From CAYPTB01 sp964413535 (GTDB taxonomy: Bacteria; Planctomycetota; UBA1135; GCA-002686595): DNA of 64,000 nucleotides. A model generated the notes under the pieces. The model was not told where the DNA came from. It searched no databases and saw only the letters and a program-made list of their open reading frames with translations. A program made the translations under genes and the position numbers. How positions within the stretch are numbered: position 1 is the stretch's first letter; the number at the start of each line of letters is the position of its first letter. Location of the stretch: positions 226,514 to 290,513 of the forward strand of contig CAYPTB010000008.1 of assembly GCA_964413535.1 (NCBI GenBank), given 5' to 3'. This document shows positions 10,686 through 19,406 of this stretch, piece by piece.

Positions 10686-11192
10686 TCAACGGCCGGTGAA
10701 GATCGTCGTCTCGTCGACGAAGCAGAGCGGCGTTCCGAACGGGTCGGCCGTGTAGAACGAGCGTTCGCCCCAGGGGCGCGCGGCGATCGCGCCCATCGCG
10801 AGCCCGCCGTCGCCGGTCTCCGTCGAGAGGCCGCCCAGGCGCTTCGCGCGCTCGAAGACGGCTTCCAGATCGGACACGGCGAAGTAGAGGTGCTCGGGCA
10901 GCGGCTGCGCCGCCTTCTCGTCGCCGTCGCCCGAGGGTTGGTAGAGCGCGAGGATCACGCCGCCGCAGTCGAGGTAGTGGCGGCCGCCCGAGACGCGCTG
11001 GCCTTCGATTGCGAGCAGCTCGCCGTAGAAGCTCGCCGCGCGCTCGATGTCCGGCACGGGCACGATCACGCGGTAGAGACGCGGTGCGGGCGGCTTCGCC
11101 TCGCCCTCACCGCGAGACGTGCCGCCGAATGCGCCCGCGGCGATTCCAAGACCAAGCCATACCAGGATCCATGACGCGACGAGTTCCCGCAT
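10686..11192 (-). CDS. Exported VOC (glyoxalase/bleomycin-resistance fold) family protein
   Basis: A 168-residue protein with an N-terminal hydrophobic signal segment (MRELVASWILVWLGLGIAAG) followed by one VOC module: YRVIVPVPDIERAASFYGELL, YLDCGGVILALYQP, EHLYFAVSDLEAVFERAKRLGG and the closing RSFYTADPFGTPLCFVDE. VOC proteins include metal-dependent dioxygenases, isomerases and antibiotic-binding proteins; the substrate cannot be assigned. A signal peptide is unusual for this family, which is mostly cytoplasmic. I chose ATG 11192 because AAGGGAG lies about eight bases upstream; the longer frame to 11270 adds charged, non-signal sequence. Confidence 0.87.
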   Translation of the reverse strand: MRELVASWILVWLGLGIAAGAFGGTSRGEGEAKPPAPRLYRVIVPVPDIERAASFYGELLAIEGQRVSGGRHYLDCGGVILALYQPSGDGDEKAAQPLPEHLYFAVSDLEAVFERAKRLGGLSTETGDGGLAMGAIAARPWGERSFYTADPFGTPLCFVDETTIFTGR

Positions 11193-11339
11193 GACCGTTA
11201 CTCCCTTGGTCGAAGTCACGCGGGGCGAGTGCCCGCGTTGCCGACGTTCATCCTTACAGACGTTCGCCAAACGACAAGTAGTCAGCTTCCCCCGCTTCCG
11301 CCAGAGAATGGGATACTCTCGCGCGATCTCGAGAGCCCG

Positions 11340-12614
11340 ATGAGATCCCTGAGCTCCGCATCGCGACGTGGTCGGGACCGCGAAAACATCTCGACGGCGC
11401 TCAGGCGCTCGTTCGGCCCTCGCGTCGACACCTCCCCGTCCCGTAGCGCGCGTGTGTCGGTTCGAGTTCGCCTACAGCACGTGCTCGTCGCCGTGGCGTC
11501 GATCGCGACCGTTGCGTGCGAGCGCAATGTCGGCTTCCTCGAGATCCAAGATCTCCGGGACGATCCGCTGCACAAGGGCGGCGTTTCGCATCTGTACTCC
11601 GCTGGAGACCTCGATCGAGATGGCCTCGACGATCTCCTCGTTTCGCAGCCGAACTACGACAGCGAGAGGGGTCGCATCTTCGTTCTGAGCTCCGGAAGCT
11701 GGGACACGCTGTTCGAATTGGTCGGGAAGAAGCCCGGGTCGCAACTGGGAATCGCGGTCGGGTATCCACGCGATGTCGACGGCGACGAGCGACTCGACTA
11801 CTGCATGGGGTCCGTCGACGAGGTCTTCGTCGTCTCCGGACGCGATGGAACGGCGATCTCTTCGTTCGGCGTGCGCGGGAGTCCGGCGTGGTCGCGCGGT
11901 GTCGCGTTTCGCCGGGCTCCCGAGCGCGACGAGACTCAGATCCTCGTGCTCGACAAGCGAGATGCGGGCTTCGGCCTGACGGAGTACTCGATGCGAGCCC
12001 AATCCATCGGCGAAGTGACGCTGGATGTCGAGGGCCCGGGATGGGCGGTCCTCGTGACGGACAGCTCCATTCCTGACGACGTGTTCGTCGTCATGAGCGG
12101 AACGGACGCGTGCGACGTTTCCCGGATGCGCGGCTTGGAAGAGGTCTACCGCGTTCGTTTGCCCCTTCCGAGTTCGGGCGTTGCCGCTCAGGTGATGCTC
12201 GTGGACGAGGATCTCGATGGAGACGACTACCCGGAAGTCTTGGTCAGCATGATGTACGGTGCCGTGCTCTTGTCGGGACGACTCGGCGACATCCTCCTCC
12301 ACCTGGACGTTCCCGCGGGGGCCGGTGCATTGTTCATCACCGAGGAGAGCAAGCCGCTTCCCGATCTCGTCGTCTCTGGATTCACGGTGGAGGGATACTC
12401 GATACGCCGGTACGACATCGCCTCGGGCACTCTCGTGGATTCGTCGACTCCGATCTGCGCCATGAACCTGCACTTCCTCCCCTTGCGGACCGCGACGTCG
12501 TTTCAGCAGGCCTCGATTGCCCTCGTCCTCGACCGCTGTAACGAGGCGTACGAAGAAACGGTGGAGGTTGCGGAGCTCGCTTTGCTGCCGTGGCAAGTCG
12601 CAAGCTCGAACTAG
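11340..12614 (+). CDS. FG-GAP/integrin-alpha-like repeat protein, exported
   Basis: A 424-residue protein with calcium-binding-style repeats: DLDRDGLDDLLVSQPNYDSERGR, then DVDGDERLDYCMGSVD, and DEDLDGDDYPEVLVSMMYG, the DxDxDG pattern of FG-GAP/VCBS beta-propeller blades. A hydrophobic segment ending in ATVAC (about residue 58) looks like a lipobox, implying a lipoprotein, but it is far from the ATG at 11340. An in-frame GTG at 11454 would put the signal at the N-terminus (VSVRVRLQHVLVAVAS) and is a serious alternative start. The ligand is unknown. Related planctomycete proteins are usually surface-exposed. Confidence 0.75.
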   Translation: MRSLSSASRRGRDRENISTALRRSFGPRVDTSPSRSARVSVRVRLQHVLVAVASIATVACERNVGFLEIQDLRDDPLHKGGVSHLYSAGDLDRDGLDDLLVSQPNYDSERGRIFVLSSGSWDTLFELVGKKPGSQLGIAVGYPRDVDGDERLDYCMGSVDEVFVVSGRDGTAISSFGVRGSPAWSRGVAFRRAPERDETQILVLDKRDAGFGLTEYSMRAQSIGEVTLDVEGPGWAVLVTDSSIPDDVFVVMSGTDACDVSRMRGLEEVYRVRLPLPSSGVAAQVMLVDEDLDGDDYPEVLVSMMYGAVLLSGRLGDILLHLDVPAGAGALFITEESKPLPDLVVSGFTVEGYSIRRYDIASGTLVDSSTPICAMNLHFLPLRTATSFQQASIALVLDRCNEAYEETVEVAELALLPWQVASSN

Positions 12615-12671
12615 AGCGATCGCCCTCGTCCGAGACGCCGGTTGGAGGCCGAACGCCCGCTTCCTCCGTTG

Positions 12672-13574
12672 TCACGCCTTCGCGCGCTTGTTGGGTTTGT
12701 CCGACGCGACGCGTTCTTCGATGTAGCGCACGATGGCGCCGGCTACGTCGATGCCGGTGACGGTTTCGATGCCCTCGAGGCCGGGGGAGGAGTTCACCTC
12801 CATCACCACCGGGCCGTGCTTCGAGCGCAGCATGTCGACGCCGCACACGCGCAGGCCGGTGGCCTTGGCGGAGCGGATGGCGGTGCTGCGCTCCTCGGGG
12901 GTGAGCTTGACGTCGCTCGCGCTCCCGCCGCGATGCAGGTTCGAGCGGAACTCGCCGGGCGCGGCCTGGCGCAGCATGGAGGCGACGATCTTGTCGCCGA
13001 CGACGAAGGCGCGGATGTCGGCGCCGCCGGCTTCCTTCACGAACTCCTGCACGAGGATGTTCGCGTCGAGGCCGCGGAAGGCTTCGATGACCGATTCGGC
13101 GGCCTTCTTCGTCTCGCACAGGACGACGCCGATGCCCTGGGTGCCCTCGAGGAGCTTGACGACGAGCGGCGCCCCGCCGACGAGCTCGATCACGCCGTCG
13201 ACGTCCTTGGTGGAGTGCGCGAAGCCCGTCACGGGCAGTCCGATGCCCTTGCGCGAGAGCGTCTGCATGCAGCGCAGCTTGTCGCGCGAGCGCGCGATCG
13301 AGAGCGACTCGTTCACGGAGAACGCGCCCATCATCTCGAACTGGCGCACGACGGCCGTGCCGTAGAACGTGCGCGACGCGCCGATGCGCGGGATGACGGC
13401 GTCGACGACGAGCGGACGGCCGCGGTAGATCACCTCGGGCCGGCGCGAGGCGATGTTCATGTAGCAGCGCTCGTAGTCGACGACGCGCACGCGGTGGCCC
13501 GCCGCCTTCGCCGCCTCCTCGAGGCGCCGCGTCGAGTACAGGCTCGACTTCCGGGACAGGATGGCGATCTTCAT
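12672..13574 (-). CDS. rimK: RimK-type ATP-grasp alpha-L-glutamate ligase (ribosomal protein S6 modification)
   Basis: A 300-residue ATP-grasp ligase close to RimK along its whole length: MKIAILSRKSSLYSTRRL start, PRIGASRTFYGTAVVRQFEMMG, SRDKLRCMQTLSRKGIGLP, the ATP-binding PLVVKLLEGTQGIGV, DIRAFVVGDKIVASM, and the metal-binding MEVNSSPGLEGIE end. RimK adds glutamate residues to the C-terminus of ribosomal protein S6; some relatives act on other proteins or make small peptides. No rpsF or rimB-like partner lies nearby. The start ATG at 13574 gives the family N-terminus. Confidence 0.93.
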   Translation of the reverse strand: MKIAILSRKSSLYSTRRLEEAAKAAGHRVRVVDYERCYMNIASRRPEVIYRGRPLVVDAVIPRIGASRTFYGTAVVRQFEMMGAFSVNESLSIARSRDKLRCMQTLSRKGIGLPVTGFAHSTKDVDGVIELVGGAPLVVKLLEGTQGIGVVLCETKKAAESVIEAFRGLDANILVQEFVKEAGGADIRAFVVGDKIVASMLRQAAPGEFRSNLHRGGSASDVKLTPEERSTAIRSAKATGLRVCGVDMLRSKHGPVVMEVNSSPGLEGIETVTGIDVAGAIVRYIEERVASDKPNKRAKA

Positions 13575-14159
13575 CTCGGCGCCAGGTGGCGCGTGCGGGC
13601 TCCGGACTCGGGGCGTCGCCGGCCAACGAGCCTAGCGCCGCGAGCGGAAGTCGACCTGCGCGTGTTCCCCCGGGGCGGCGTCGGGGTCGCGGCGCGGAGG
13701 ATCCGGGGTTTGCGCGGGCGGGAACGGCTGCCTTGACTCCAGAGCTCGCTCGAAGCCTCGTCCTGGAACCGCTGGGGACGGGGAGATCGCCGTGGCGGGG
13801 AGCGCCGTCAGGTTCACGATCGGAGATCGCCGACTTCGTGCTCGGCCTCGTCTTCCTCGACTCAAGCGGGACGTACGGGTGGGAGTGAGCGTGTAAGCGA
13901 TGGTCGAGTCGCCGAAAGGGCGGGGTGGGGCCGGGAGCATGGGGCGCTCCCGCGATGCAAGGAAAGGCCGTTTACGTGACCCTGCCCGCCCTGGCCCCGG
14001 CGGGCGAACCCGCGTGAAAGTTGCAGGGGCGCTCGCGCCGGATGTCGGGGGCAGTACCGGTGCGCGGGCCGAGAGCCTATCCTGTGCGCCCTCCGCCCGC
14101 GCTTCCTCGAGTCCAGAGCGACGCCGCCGAGAGCGGGCGCGCCCGAGGACGGGGACACG
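13575..14159. other. Intergenic region upstream of the amidohydrolase cluster, no gene seen
   Basis: These 585 bases lie between the divergent rimK gene and the first amidohydrolase gene. Open frames here are Arg/Pro/Gly-rich without family signatures on either strand, and I find no tRNA-like cloverleaf or array. It presumably carries the promoter of the amidohydrolase locus. Confidence 0.5.
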
Positions 14160-15506
14160 GTGCTTCGAGTGATCCCCATGATCGAGTGGTTCGGGCTCTT
14201 CGCCGTGTCGTTCTTCAGCGCGCCGAGCGCGGGCGAGACGATCTGGATCCAGGCCGAGCGCATCATCGTTCGTCCGGGAGAGGAGACGAGCGGGGCGGTG
14301 CTCGTTCAGAACGGGGTGATCGTGGCGGTCGGCGAAGGGGTGACGGCGCCGGAGGGGGCGCGCTCGATCCAGGGACGCGTGGTGTGCGCCGGCTTTCTCG
14401 ACGCCTGGTCGACCCTGGGGATGGATTCGGCGGCCGCCGCGGAGGCCAAGTCCAGCCCGGCGACACGCGCCCTCGACGGACTCGATCCCTATGGGGACGA
14501 CCACCTGCGGCGCGAGACGCTCGAGGCGGGCGTGACGTCGCTGCGGATCCAGGCCGGCGTCGAGTCGCCGCTGTCGGGGCTGTCCGCCGTGGTGCGCAAC
14601 GATCCCGGCGCGAGCACGGCGGGCTTGACGTTGCTCGCGGACGCGGCCGTGGCGGCGACGATCGGCGTCACGCGGGCGGGGCGCACGCCGGACGTGTTCG
14701 ACCGCGTGAACGAGGTCGACAAGCTCGTTTCCTCGATCGAGGCGGGCCTCGCCCATCGGAAGTCGCAGCTCGACTACGAGGAGAAGCTCGCCGCGTGGAA
14801 GAAGGAGATCGCGGCCAAGGAGGAGGAGCTCGACAAGGACTTCAAGAAGGCCAAGAAGAAGCGCGACGACGAGAAGGCCGAGGCCGAGGAGGAAGGCAAG
14901 GAGTTCAAGGAGGGGAAGTACAAGGAGGAGAAGCAGCCGAACGCCCCGCGCTTCGACGCCGACAAGGATGTCCTCGCGCGCGTGGGAGCCGGCGAGCTGC
15001 CGCTCGTGGTCGAGGTCCACCGCGCGCCCGAGCTACGTGAGCTGCTCGCGAAGACGAAGCCCTTTGCGCGGCTGCGCCTGATCCTCGCCGGCGCGAGCGA
15101 GGCGCGCCCCTTCGCCGACGAGCTCGCCGAGCGCCACATCGCCGTCATTGTGTGGCCGGCGCCGATGGGGCTCCCGCGCGTGAGCGAGTACGAGCAGCAC
15201 GACCTCGAGCTGGCCGCGGCCCTGCACGAGGCCGGCGTCACGGTGCTGTTCGGGAGCGGCGGGGAGGGCGGGGCGCGCGACCTCCCCGTGCTCGCGGCGC
15301 TCGCCGTCGCCCACGGCCTCGAGCGCCAGGCGGCGCTCGAAGCCCTGACGCTGGCCCCGGCGCGGAGCTTCGATCTGAGCGGCCGGATCGGCACGGTGGA
15401 GCGCGGCAAGGACGCAGACCTGCTCGTCCTCGACGGCGAGCCGCTCGACGTCGCCACGCGGCCCCGGTACGTGATCTTGGGCGGCCAGGTCGTGGTGGAG
15501 CCCTAG
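14160..15506 (+). CDS. Amidohydrolase-fold exported protein, metal site lost (module A)
   Basis: A 448-residue exported protein with an N-terminal hydrophobic segment, then the N-terminal beta-sandwich of composite-domain amidohydrolases (IIVRPGEETSGAVLVQNGVIVAVGEG) and the closing GRIGTVERGKDADLLVLDGEPLDV. Where an active enzyme has PGxxDxHxH it reads CAGFLDAWSTLGMDS, so the zinc-binding histidines are missing, and the strand-8 Asp region reads FGSGGEGG. Residues about 201-262 form a Lys/Glu-rich predicted coiled coil. It is probably a non-catalytic relative. Start GTG 14160 or ATG 14178. A 131-base gap separates it from the next gene, so it may have its own transcript. Confidence 0.85.
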   Translation: MLRVIPMIEWFGLFAVSFFSAPSAGETIWIQAERIIVRPGEETSGAVLVQNGVIVAVGEGVTAPEGARSIQGRVVCAGFLDAWSTLGMDSAAAAEAKSSPATRALDGLDPYGDDHLRRETLEAGVTSLRIQAGVESPLSGLSAVVRNDPGASTAGLTLLADAAVAATIGVTRAGRTPDVFDRVNEVDKLVSSIEAGLAHRKSQLDYEEKLAAWKKEIAAKEEELDKDFKKAKKKRDDEKAEAEEEGKEFKEGKYKEEKQPNAPRFDADKDVLARVGAGELPLVVEVHRAPELRELLAKTKPFARLRLILAGASEARPFADELAERHIAVIVWPAPMGLPRVSEYEQHDLELAAALHEAGVTVLFGSGGEGGARDLPVLAALAVAHGLERQAALEALTLAPARSFDLSGRIGTVERGKDADLLVLDGEPLDVATRPRYVILGGQVVVEP

Positions 15507-15637
15507 CAGCCCGTGAACGTCGAGCCTGCATCGTCACCTCTTCTCAGGCCGAACCAGCCGACTTCTTCCTTGCAACCGACCCACAGAGCTCGGGCCGCGT
15601 GCGTACCCTCTGGCCCGCCGTCCCGGGACCGCGCCTC

Positions 15638-16738
15638 ATGATCCACGTGCTCTTCGCCGCGCTCGCCGCGGGTGCGCAAGCCCCCGCACCGACCCAGAAG
15701 GCGAGCACGGCCTTCGCCGTCCGGGCGAGCGTCGTGCACCTGGCCGACGGCACCACGCTCGACGACTGCGTCCTGTGGGTGGAGGACGGCGTCGTCAAGG
15801 CCTGTGGACGCGGCGTCGAGCCCCCGCCCGGCACGCCGCTCATCGTGCACGACGGCGCTCTCTCGGCGGGGCTCGTCGCGGCGCACTCCTATTCCGGAGG
15901 GCGCGCCGAGGTCGCCGACGTGACGCGCGCAGTGCTGCCCGACGGGCGGCTCGTGCACGCCTTCGACCGCGGGCACGGAGACTTCGGGCGAGCGCTGGCG
16001 GCCGGCATCACGACGCTCGTGCTCGCGCCGCGTGCCTGGAACCTGGTGGGGGGGAAGACGGCGGTCGTGAAGACGGCGGGCGGCAAGGTCCTCTCCGACG
16101 GAGCGCACCTGCACCTCGCCCTGCACACGACCGCGCTGTGGGGGACGCGCGAGCCGACGAGCTGGCCCGGAGCGTTGGCCGAGCTCGAGCGGCGCTTCGC
16201 CGAGCCGGAGGGGGCGTTCGCCGAGGTCGTCGACCGCCGCCTCCCGGTCATGATCGAGGCCTGGGAGCGCCACGAGGTGGCGCGCGCAGTGGACTTCGCC
16301 GTGGCCCATCGGCTCAGCGGGGCGCTGCGCGGCGGCAGGCGGGCGGGAGAGCTGGTCGACGCCGTCCGCGCGAGCGGGCTCGCCCTGATCGTCGGCCCCT
16401 TCGCCCCGGGCGAGGACCGCGAGAACCTACGCTCCGTCGCGCTGCTCGCGGAGGCCGGCGTGCCGCTCGCGTTCGGCCTCGACTCGCCGCAGAACGACCC
16501 CGAGGCGCTGCGCTTCTCCGCCGCCCTGTGCGTGCGCGAAGGCCTCGACCCGACGACCGCGCTGCAAGCCCTGACGAAGACCGCGGCCGAGGTGGCGGGC
16601 GTCGAACGCCGGGTCGGGCGGCTCGAGCGCGGCTTCGACGCCGACTTCGTCCTGTGGAGCGGACCGCCGATCGAGCTCACGAGCCGCGTCGTCGCGGTCT
16701 ACGTCGACGGCGTGCGCGTGCTCGGAGGCGACCGATGA
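15638..16738 (+). CDS. Amidohydrolase-fold exported protein, degenerate HxH (module B)
   Basis: A 366-residue protein starting MIHVLFAALAAGAQA, a short signal peptide. It has the composite beta-sandwich start (SVVHLADGTTLDDCVLWVEDGVVKACG) and end (RRVGRLERGFDADFVLWSGPPIEL). The usual HxH site reads AGLVAAHSYSGG, so one His remains and the second is Tyr; a GLDSP motif at the strand-8 position keeps the Asp. It is therefore a partly degraded metal site and activity is doubtful. This is the shortest member and lacks the Lys/Glu-rich insert. Its stop overlaps the next start (ATGA at 16735), so it opens the tightly coupled part of the operon. Confidence 0.87.
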   Translation: MIHVLFAALAAGAQAPAPTQKASTAFAVRASVVHLADGTTLDDCVLWVEDGVVKACGRGVEPPPGTPLIVHDGALSAGLVAAHSYSGGRAEVADVTRAVLPDGRLVHAFDRGHGDFGRALAAGITTLVLAPRAWNLVGGKTAVVKTAGGKVLSDGAHLHLALHTTALWGTREPTSWPGALAELERRFAEPEGAFAEVVDRRLPVMIEAWERHEVARAVDFAVAHRLSGALRGGRRAGELVDAVRASGLALIVGPFAPGEDRENLRSVALLAEAGVPLAFGLDSPQNDPEALRFSAALCVREGLDPTTALQALTKTAAEVAGVERRVGRLERGFDADFVLWSGPPIELTSRVVAVYVDGVRVLGGDR

Positions 16739-17994
16739 GGCCGCCGACGGTCGCCGCTGCGCAGGTCTTCCTCGGCGCGCTCTTGCTCGCCGCCGTGCTC
16801 CCCGATTCTGCGAGTGCTGCGAGCGCTGCGAGCGCGGGGGCGAGCGCGCAGGAGGGGAACCCGCGCTGGGTGATCCGCGCCGAGCGCGTGTACACGGGGA
16901 CGGGCTCCGTCCTCGAGGGGGGCTTCGTCGCCGTGGCGAACGGCAAGATCGCCGCGGTCGGCTCCGGGTCCGGGGGCGCGGGCGACGAGCTCGAGGTCGC
17001 CGCGGTCACGCCCGGCATGATCGACCTCGGCGCGCGGATCGTCACGCATCCCGACGCGGTCGAGCAATCGACGGAGACGGCCTTCACGATGCGCGTGGCC
17101 GACGCGCTCGACCTGTTCGACCCGCGCTGGGACCGCGAGCTCGAGAGCGGCGTCACGACCGTGCTCGCCACCCCGCCCGACAGCGACGTCATCGGGGGCC
17201 TGTGCATCGCGCTCAAGACCGGCGGGCCCAAGAGTCTCGCGGCGCGCACGGTGCGCGCGGACGCCGCCTTGCGTGGCTCGTTCGGCAGCGAGCCGAGTCA
17301 GGGCAACCAGAGCGCGCAGGGCGTGCCCCAGAGCTTCTACGTCCGGCGTCCGACCACGCGCATGGGCGTCGAGTGGGGCTTCCGCAAGTCGTTCTACGAC
17401 GCGCTCGCCGCCGCGCGGTACCCCGAGCGCACGTTCGCGGGCGCCGACGTGCTGCAGCAGGTGCTGGACGGCGAGCTCGTGCTCTCCGTGCAGGCGTGGG
17501 CCACGCAGGACATCCGCACGGCGATCTACCTCAAGGAGGAGTTCGGGATCGAGCGCATGATCCTCGACGCGGCCGCGGAGGCCTGGATGGAGCCCGAGCT
17601 GCTCGTGCGCTCCGGCGCCGCCGTGGTGCTGCCGCCCTTCTCCTTCCAGGGCCGCGTCGGACGCGACCGGGCGTTCTTCGCCTGGCACACGGCCGAGCTC
17701 CTGCGCGCGAGCGGAGTGCCGTTCGCGCTCTCCGGACACGGCTCCGAGGACCCCGCGGACCGCCTCTCGCGCCAACCGGCCCTCGCGATGCGCGGCGGCC
17801 TCCCGTTCGACGCGGCGCTCGCCGCCGTCACGATCGCGCCGGCGCGCATGATCGGCATCGACGGCCGCGTCGGCTCCATCGAGGTCGGGAAGGACGCGGA
17901 CCTCGTGCTGTGGAGCGGAACGCCCTTCCAGCCGACCTCGCGCATCGTCGGCGTGCTCCTGGAAGGCCGGCTCGTCGTGGACCCGCGCGAGTGA
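16735..17994 (+). CDS. Amidohydrolase-fold exported protein, metal site lost (module C)
   Basis: A 419-residue protein with a clear signal peptide (LGALLLAAVLPDSASA). N-terminal sandwich VIRAERVYTGTGSVLEGGFVAVANGKIAAVG and C-terminal GRVGSIEVGKDADLVLWSGTPF place it in the imidazolonepropionase-like amidohydrolases. The HxH site reads TPGMIDLGARIVTH: the conserved Asp is kept but both histidines are gone. The strand-8 position is SGHGSED. A helical insert after ADAALRGSF is rich in Gln/Ser/Arg rather than Lys/Glu. The start overlaps the previous stop by four bases, and the next gene starts 20 bases after its stop. Confidence 0.87.
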   Translation: MRPPTVAAAQVFLGALLLAAVLPDSASAASAASAGASAQEGNPRWVIRAERVYTGTGSVLEGGFVAVANGKIAAVGSGSGGAGDELEVAAVTPGMIDLGARIVTHPDAVEQSTETAFTMRVADALDLFDPRWDRELESGVTTVLATPPDSDVIGGLCIALKTGGPKSLAARTVRADAALRGSFGSEPSQGNQSAQGVPQSFYVRRPTTRMGVEWGFRKSFYDALAAARYPERTFAGADVLQQVLDGELVLSVQAWATQDIRTAIYLKEEFGIERMILDAAAEAWMEPELLVRSGAAVVLPPFSFQGRVGRDRAFFAWHTAELLRASGVPFALSGHGSEDPADRLSRQPALAMRGGLPFDAALAAVTIAPARMIGIDGRVGSIEVGKDADLVLWSGTPFQPTSRIVGVLLEGRLVVDPRE

Positions 17995-18014
17995 CCCCCT
18001 CCCCCCGAATCCCC

Positions 18015-19406
18015 ATGAAGCGATCCTCCAGCGCGGCTCTCGTCGCCCTTGGCCTCTTCCTGACCGGCGCCGCTCCCGTGGCGCGCAGCGGCGGCAACCT
18101 CGTGATCGAGGCCGGGCGCATCGTCACGCAGGCGAACGGCGAGATCCAGGACGGCGTGATCGTCATCCAGGACGGCCGGATCACGGCCGTCGGGAGCGCG
18201 GACGCGGTCGAGCGTCCGTGGGACGCGCCCGTGGTCGGGGGTCCTGAGTACGTCGCGTTCCCCGGCTTCGTCGAAGCGCACACCTCGCGCGGGATGGACC
18301 GCGCGAACGAATCGGTCGACGTCGCGCCCTTCCTCGATATCCGCGACTCGATCGATCCGGTGAGCTACTACTTCGAGGACGTGCTGCGCAACGGCATCAC
18401 GACGCTCGGGATCCAGCAGGGCGACAACTGCGTCGTGGGCGGGCAGGGCATGATCGTCCGACCCGTCGGCATGACGGTCGAGGAGATGGCCGTGCGCATC
18501 CATTTCGGCCTGAAGCTGTGCGCCGCGCCGAAGGGCGGGAATTCGCGCGCGACCCAGGCCCAAGCGCTGCGCGGGGCCTTCGCCGATCTGCGGCGCGAGC
18601 TCGAGCGGCTGGTGAAGGAGAAGCGCGACGGGGTCGATCTCGCGCGGCGCGAGGCGCTCTTCCAGGGCCGCGACCTCGAGGCGGAGGAAGCGCAGGGTCG
18701 CGCCATGGGCGGGACGGTCTGGAAGGTCGAAGGGCTCGAGACCGTCCTGCGCGGCGAGATCGACAAGAAGATCTTGCCCCTGCTCGAGATCGTCGAGGGT
18801 CGGCGCGACGTCTTCTTCTACTGCGGGGCGCCGATGGACGTGCAGCTCGCCCTCGAGATCGCGCGCGAGAACGGCTTCTTGCACAAGACGACGCTCGTGC
18901 TCGACGACTCGTGCTGGAAGGCCGCGGACCTGGTCGCGGAAGCCGGCGTGCCGGTGGTGCTCGACGCCACTCTCGTGCACGTCGAGCGCGACCCGCGCAC
19001 CGGCAAGGAGATCGAGACCTTCGTGCCCGGCGTGTTCGCCGAACGCGGCGTGCGTTTCGCGCTGGCGTCGAGCAACGCGTCCGATCGGTCGCTGTGGTAC
19101 CAAGCGGCTTTGGCGACGGGCCTGGGGCTCGACCGCCAGGACGCGCTCGACGCGGTCACCGTGCGACCGGCCGAGATCCTCGGTCTGGGCGATCGCCTCG
19201 GTCGTCTGGAGGTTGGTTTCGACGGGAACGTCGTGCTCTTCAGCGGCGATCCGCTCGAGGTGACCTCGTGGGTCGAGCACGTGATCATCGACGGCGTGGA
19301 GGTCTACGACCGCGCGGCGGATCCGCGCAACAAGCACCTGTACGAGGGCTTGGACCGCCGCAGCCAGGTGGAGCGAGCTGCGCCTCTAGGAGACGAAGAG
19401 CGATGA
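18015..19406 (+). CDS. Amidohydrolase-fold exported protein, degenerate HxH (module D)
   Basis: A 463-residue protein with signal peptide MKRSSSAALVALGLFLTGAAP. The sandwich (NLVIEAGRIVTQANGEIQDGVIVIQDGRITAVG) and the closing DRLGRLEVGFDGNVVLFSGDPLEV are typical. The metal site reads FPGFVEAHTSRGMDR, so only one His of HxH remains. Strand 8 reads FALASSNASD without the usual TD. A helical insert (about residues 190-235) contains ELERLVKEKRDGVDLARR. The sequence MTVEEMAVRIHFGLKLCAAPKGGNSRATQAQALR resembles the region around the glycine-rich loop in intact homologues. The last four bases overlap the next start, ATGA at 19403, which has AGGAG upstream at 19388. Confidence 0.87.
   Translation: MKRSSSAALVALGLFLTGAAPVARSGGNLVIEAGRIVTQANGEIQDGVIVIQDGRITAVGSADAVERPWDAPVVGGPEYVAFPGFVEAHTSRGMDRANESVDVAPFLDIRDSIDPVSYYFEDVLRNGITTLGIQQGDNCVVGGQGMIVRPVGMTVEEMAVRIHFGLKLCAAPKGGNSRATQAQALRGAFADLRRELERLVKEKRDGVDLARREALFQGRDLEAEEAQGRAMGGTVWKVEGLETVLRGEIDKKILPLLEIVEGRRDVFFYCGAPMDVQLALEIARENGFLHKTTLVLDDSCWKAADLVAEAGVPVVLDATLVHVERDPRTGKEIETFVPGVFAERGVRFALASSNASDRSLWYQAALATGLGLDRQDALDAVTVRPAEILGLGDRLGRLEVGFDGNVVLFSGDPLEVTSWVEHVIIDGVEVYDRAADPRNKHLYEGLDRRSQVERAAPLGDEER

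Noticed and set aside
17526..19337. Long minus-strand open frames opposite the amidohydrolase genes (several of 350-600 residues)
   Set aside because: Their translations are Arg/His/Glu/Asp-rich with no family signature, the usual shadow of GC-rich genes, and each opposes a well-supported gene.
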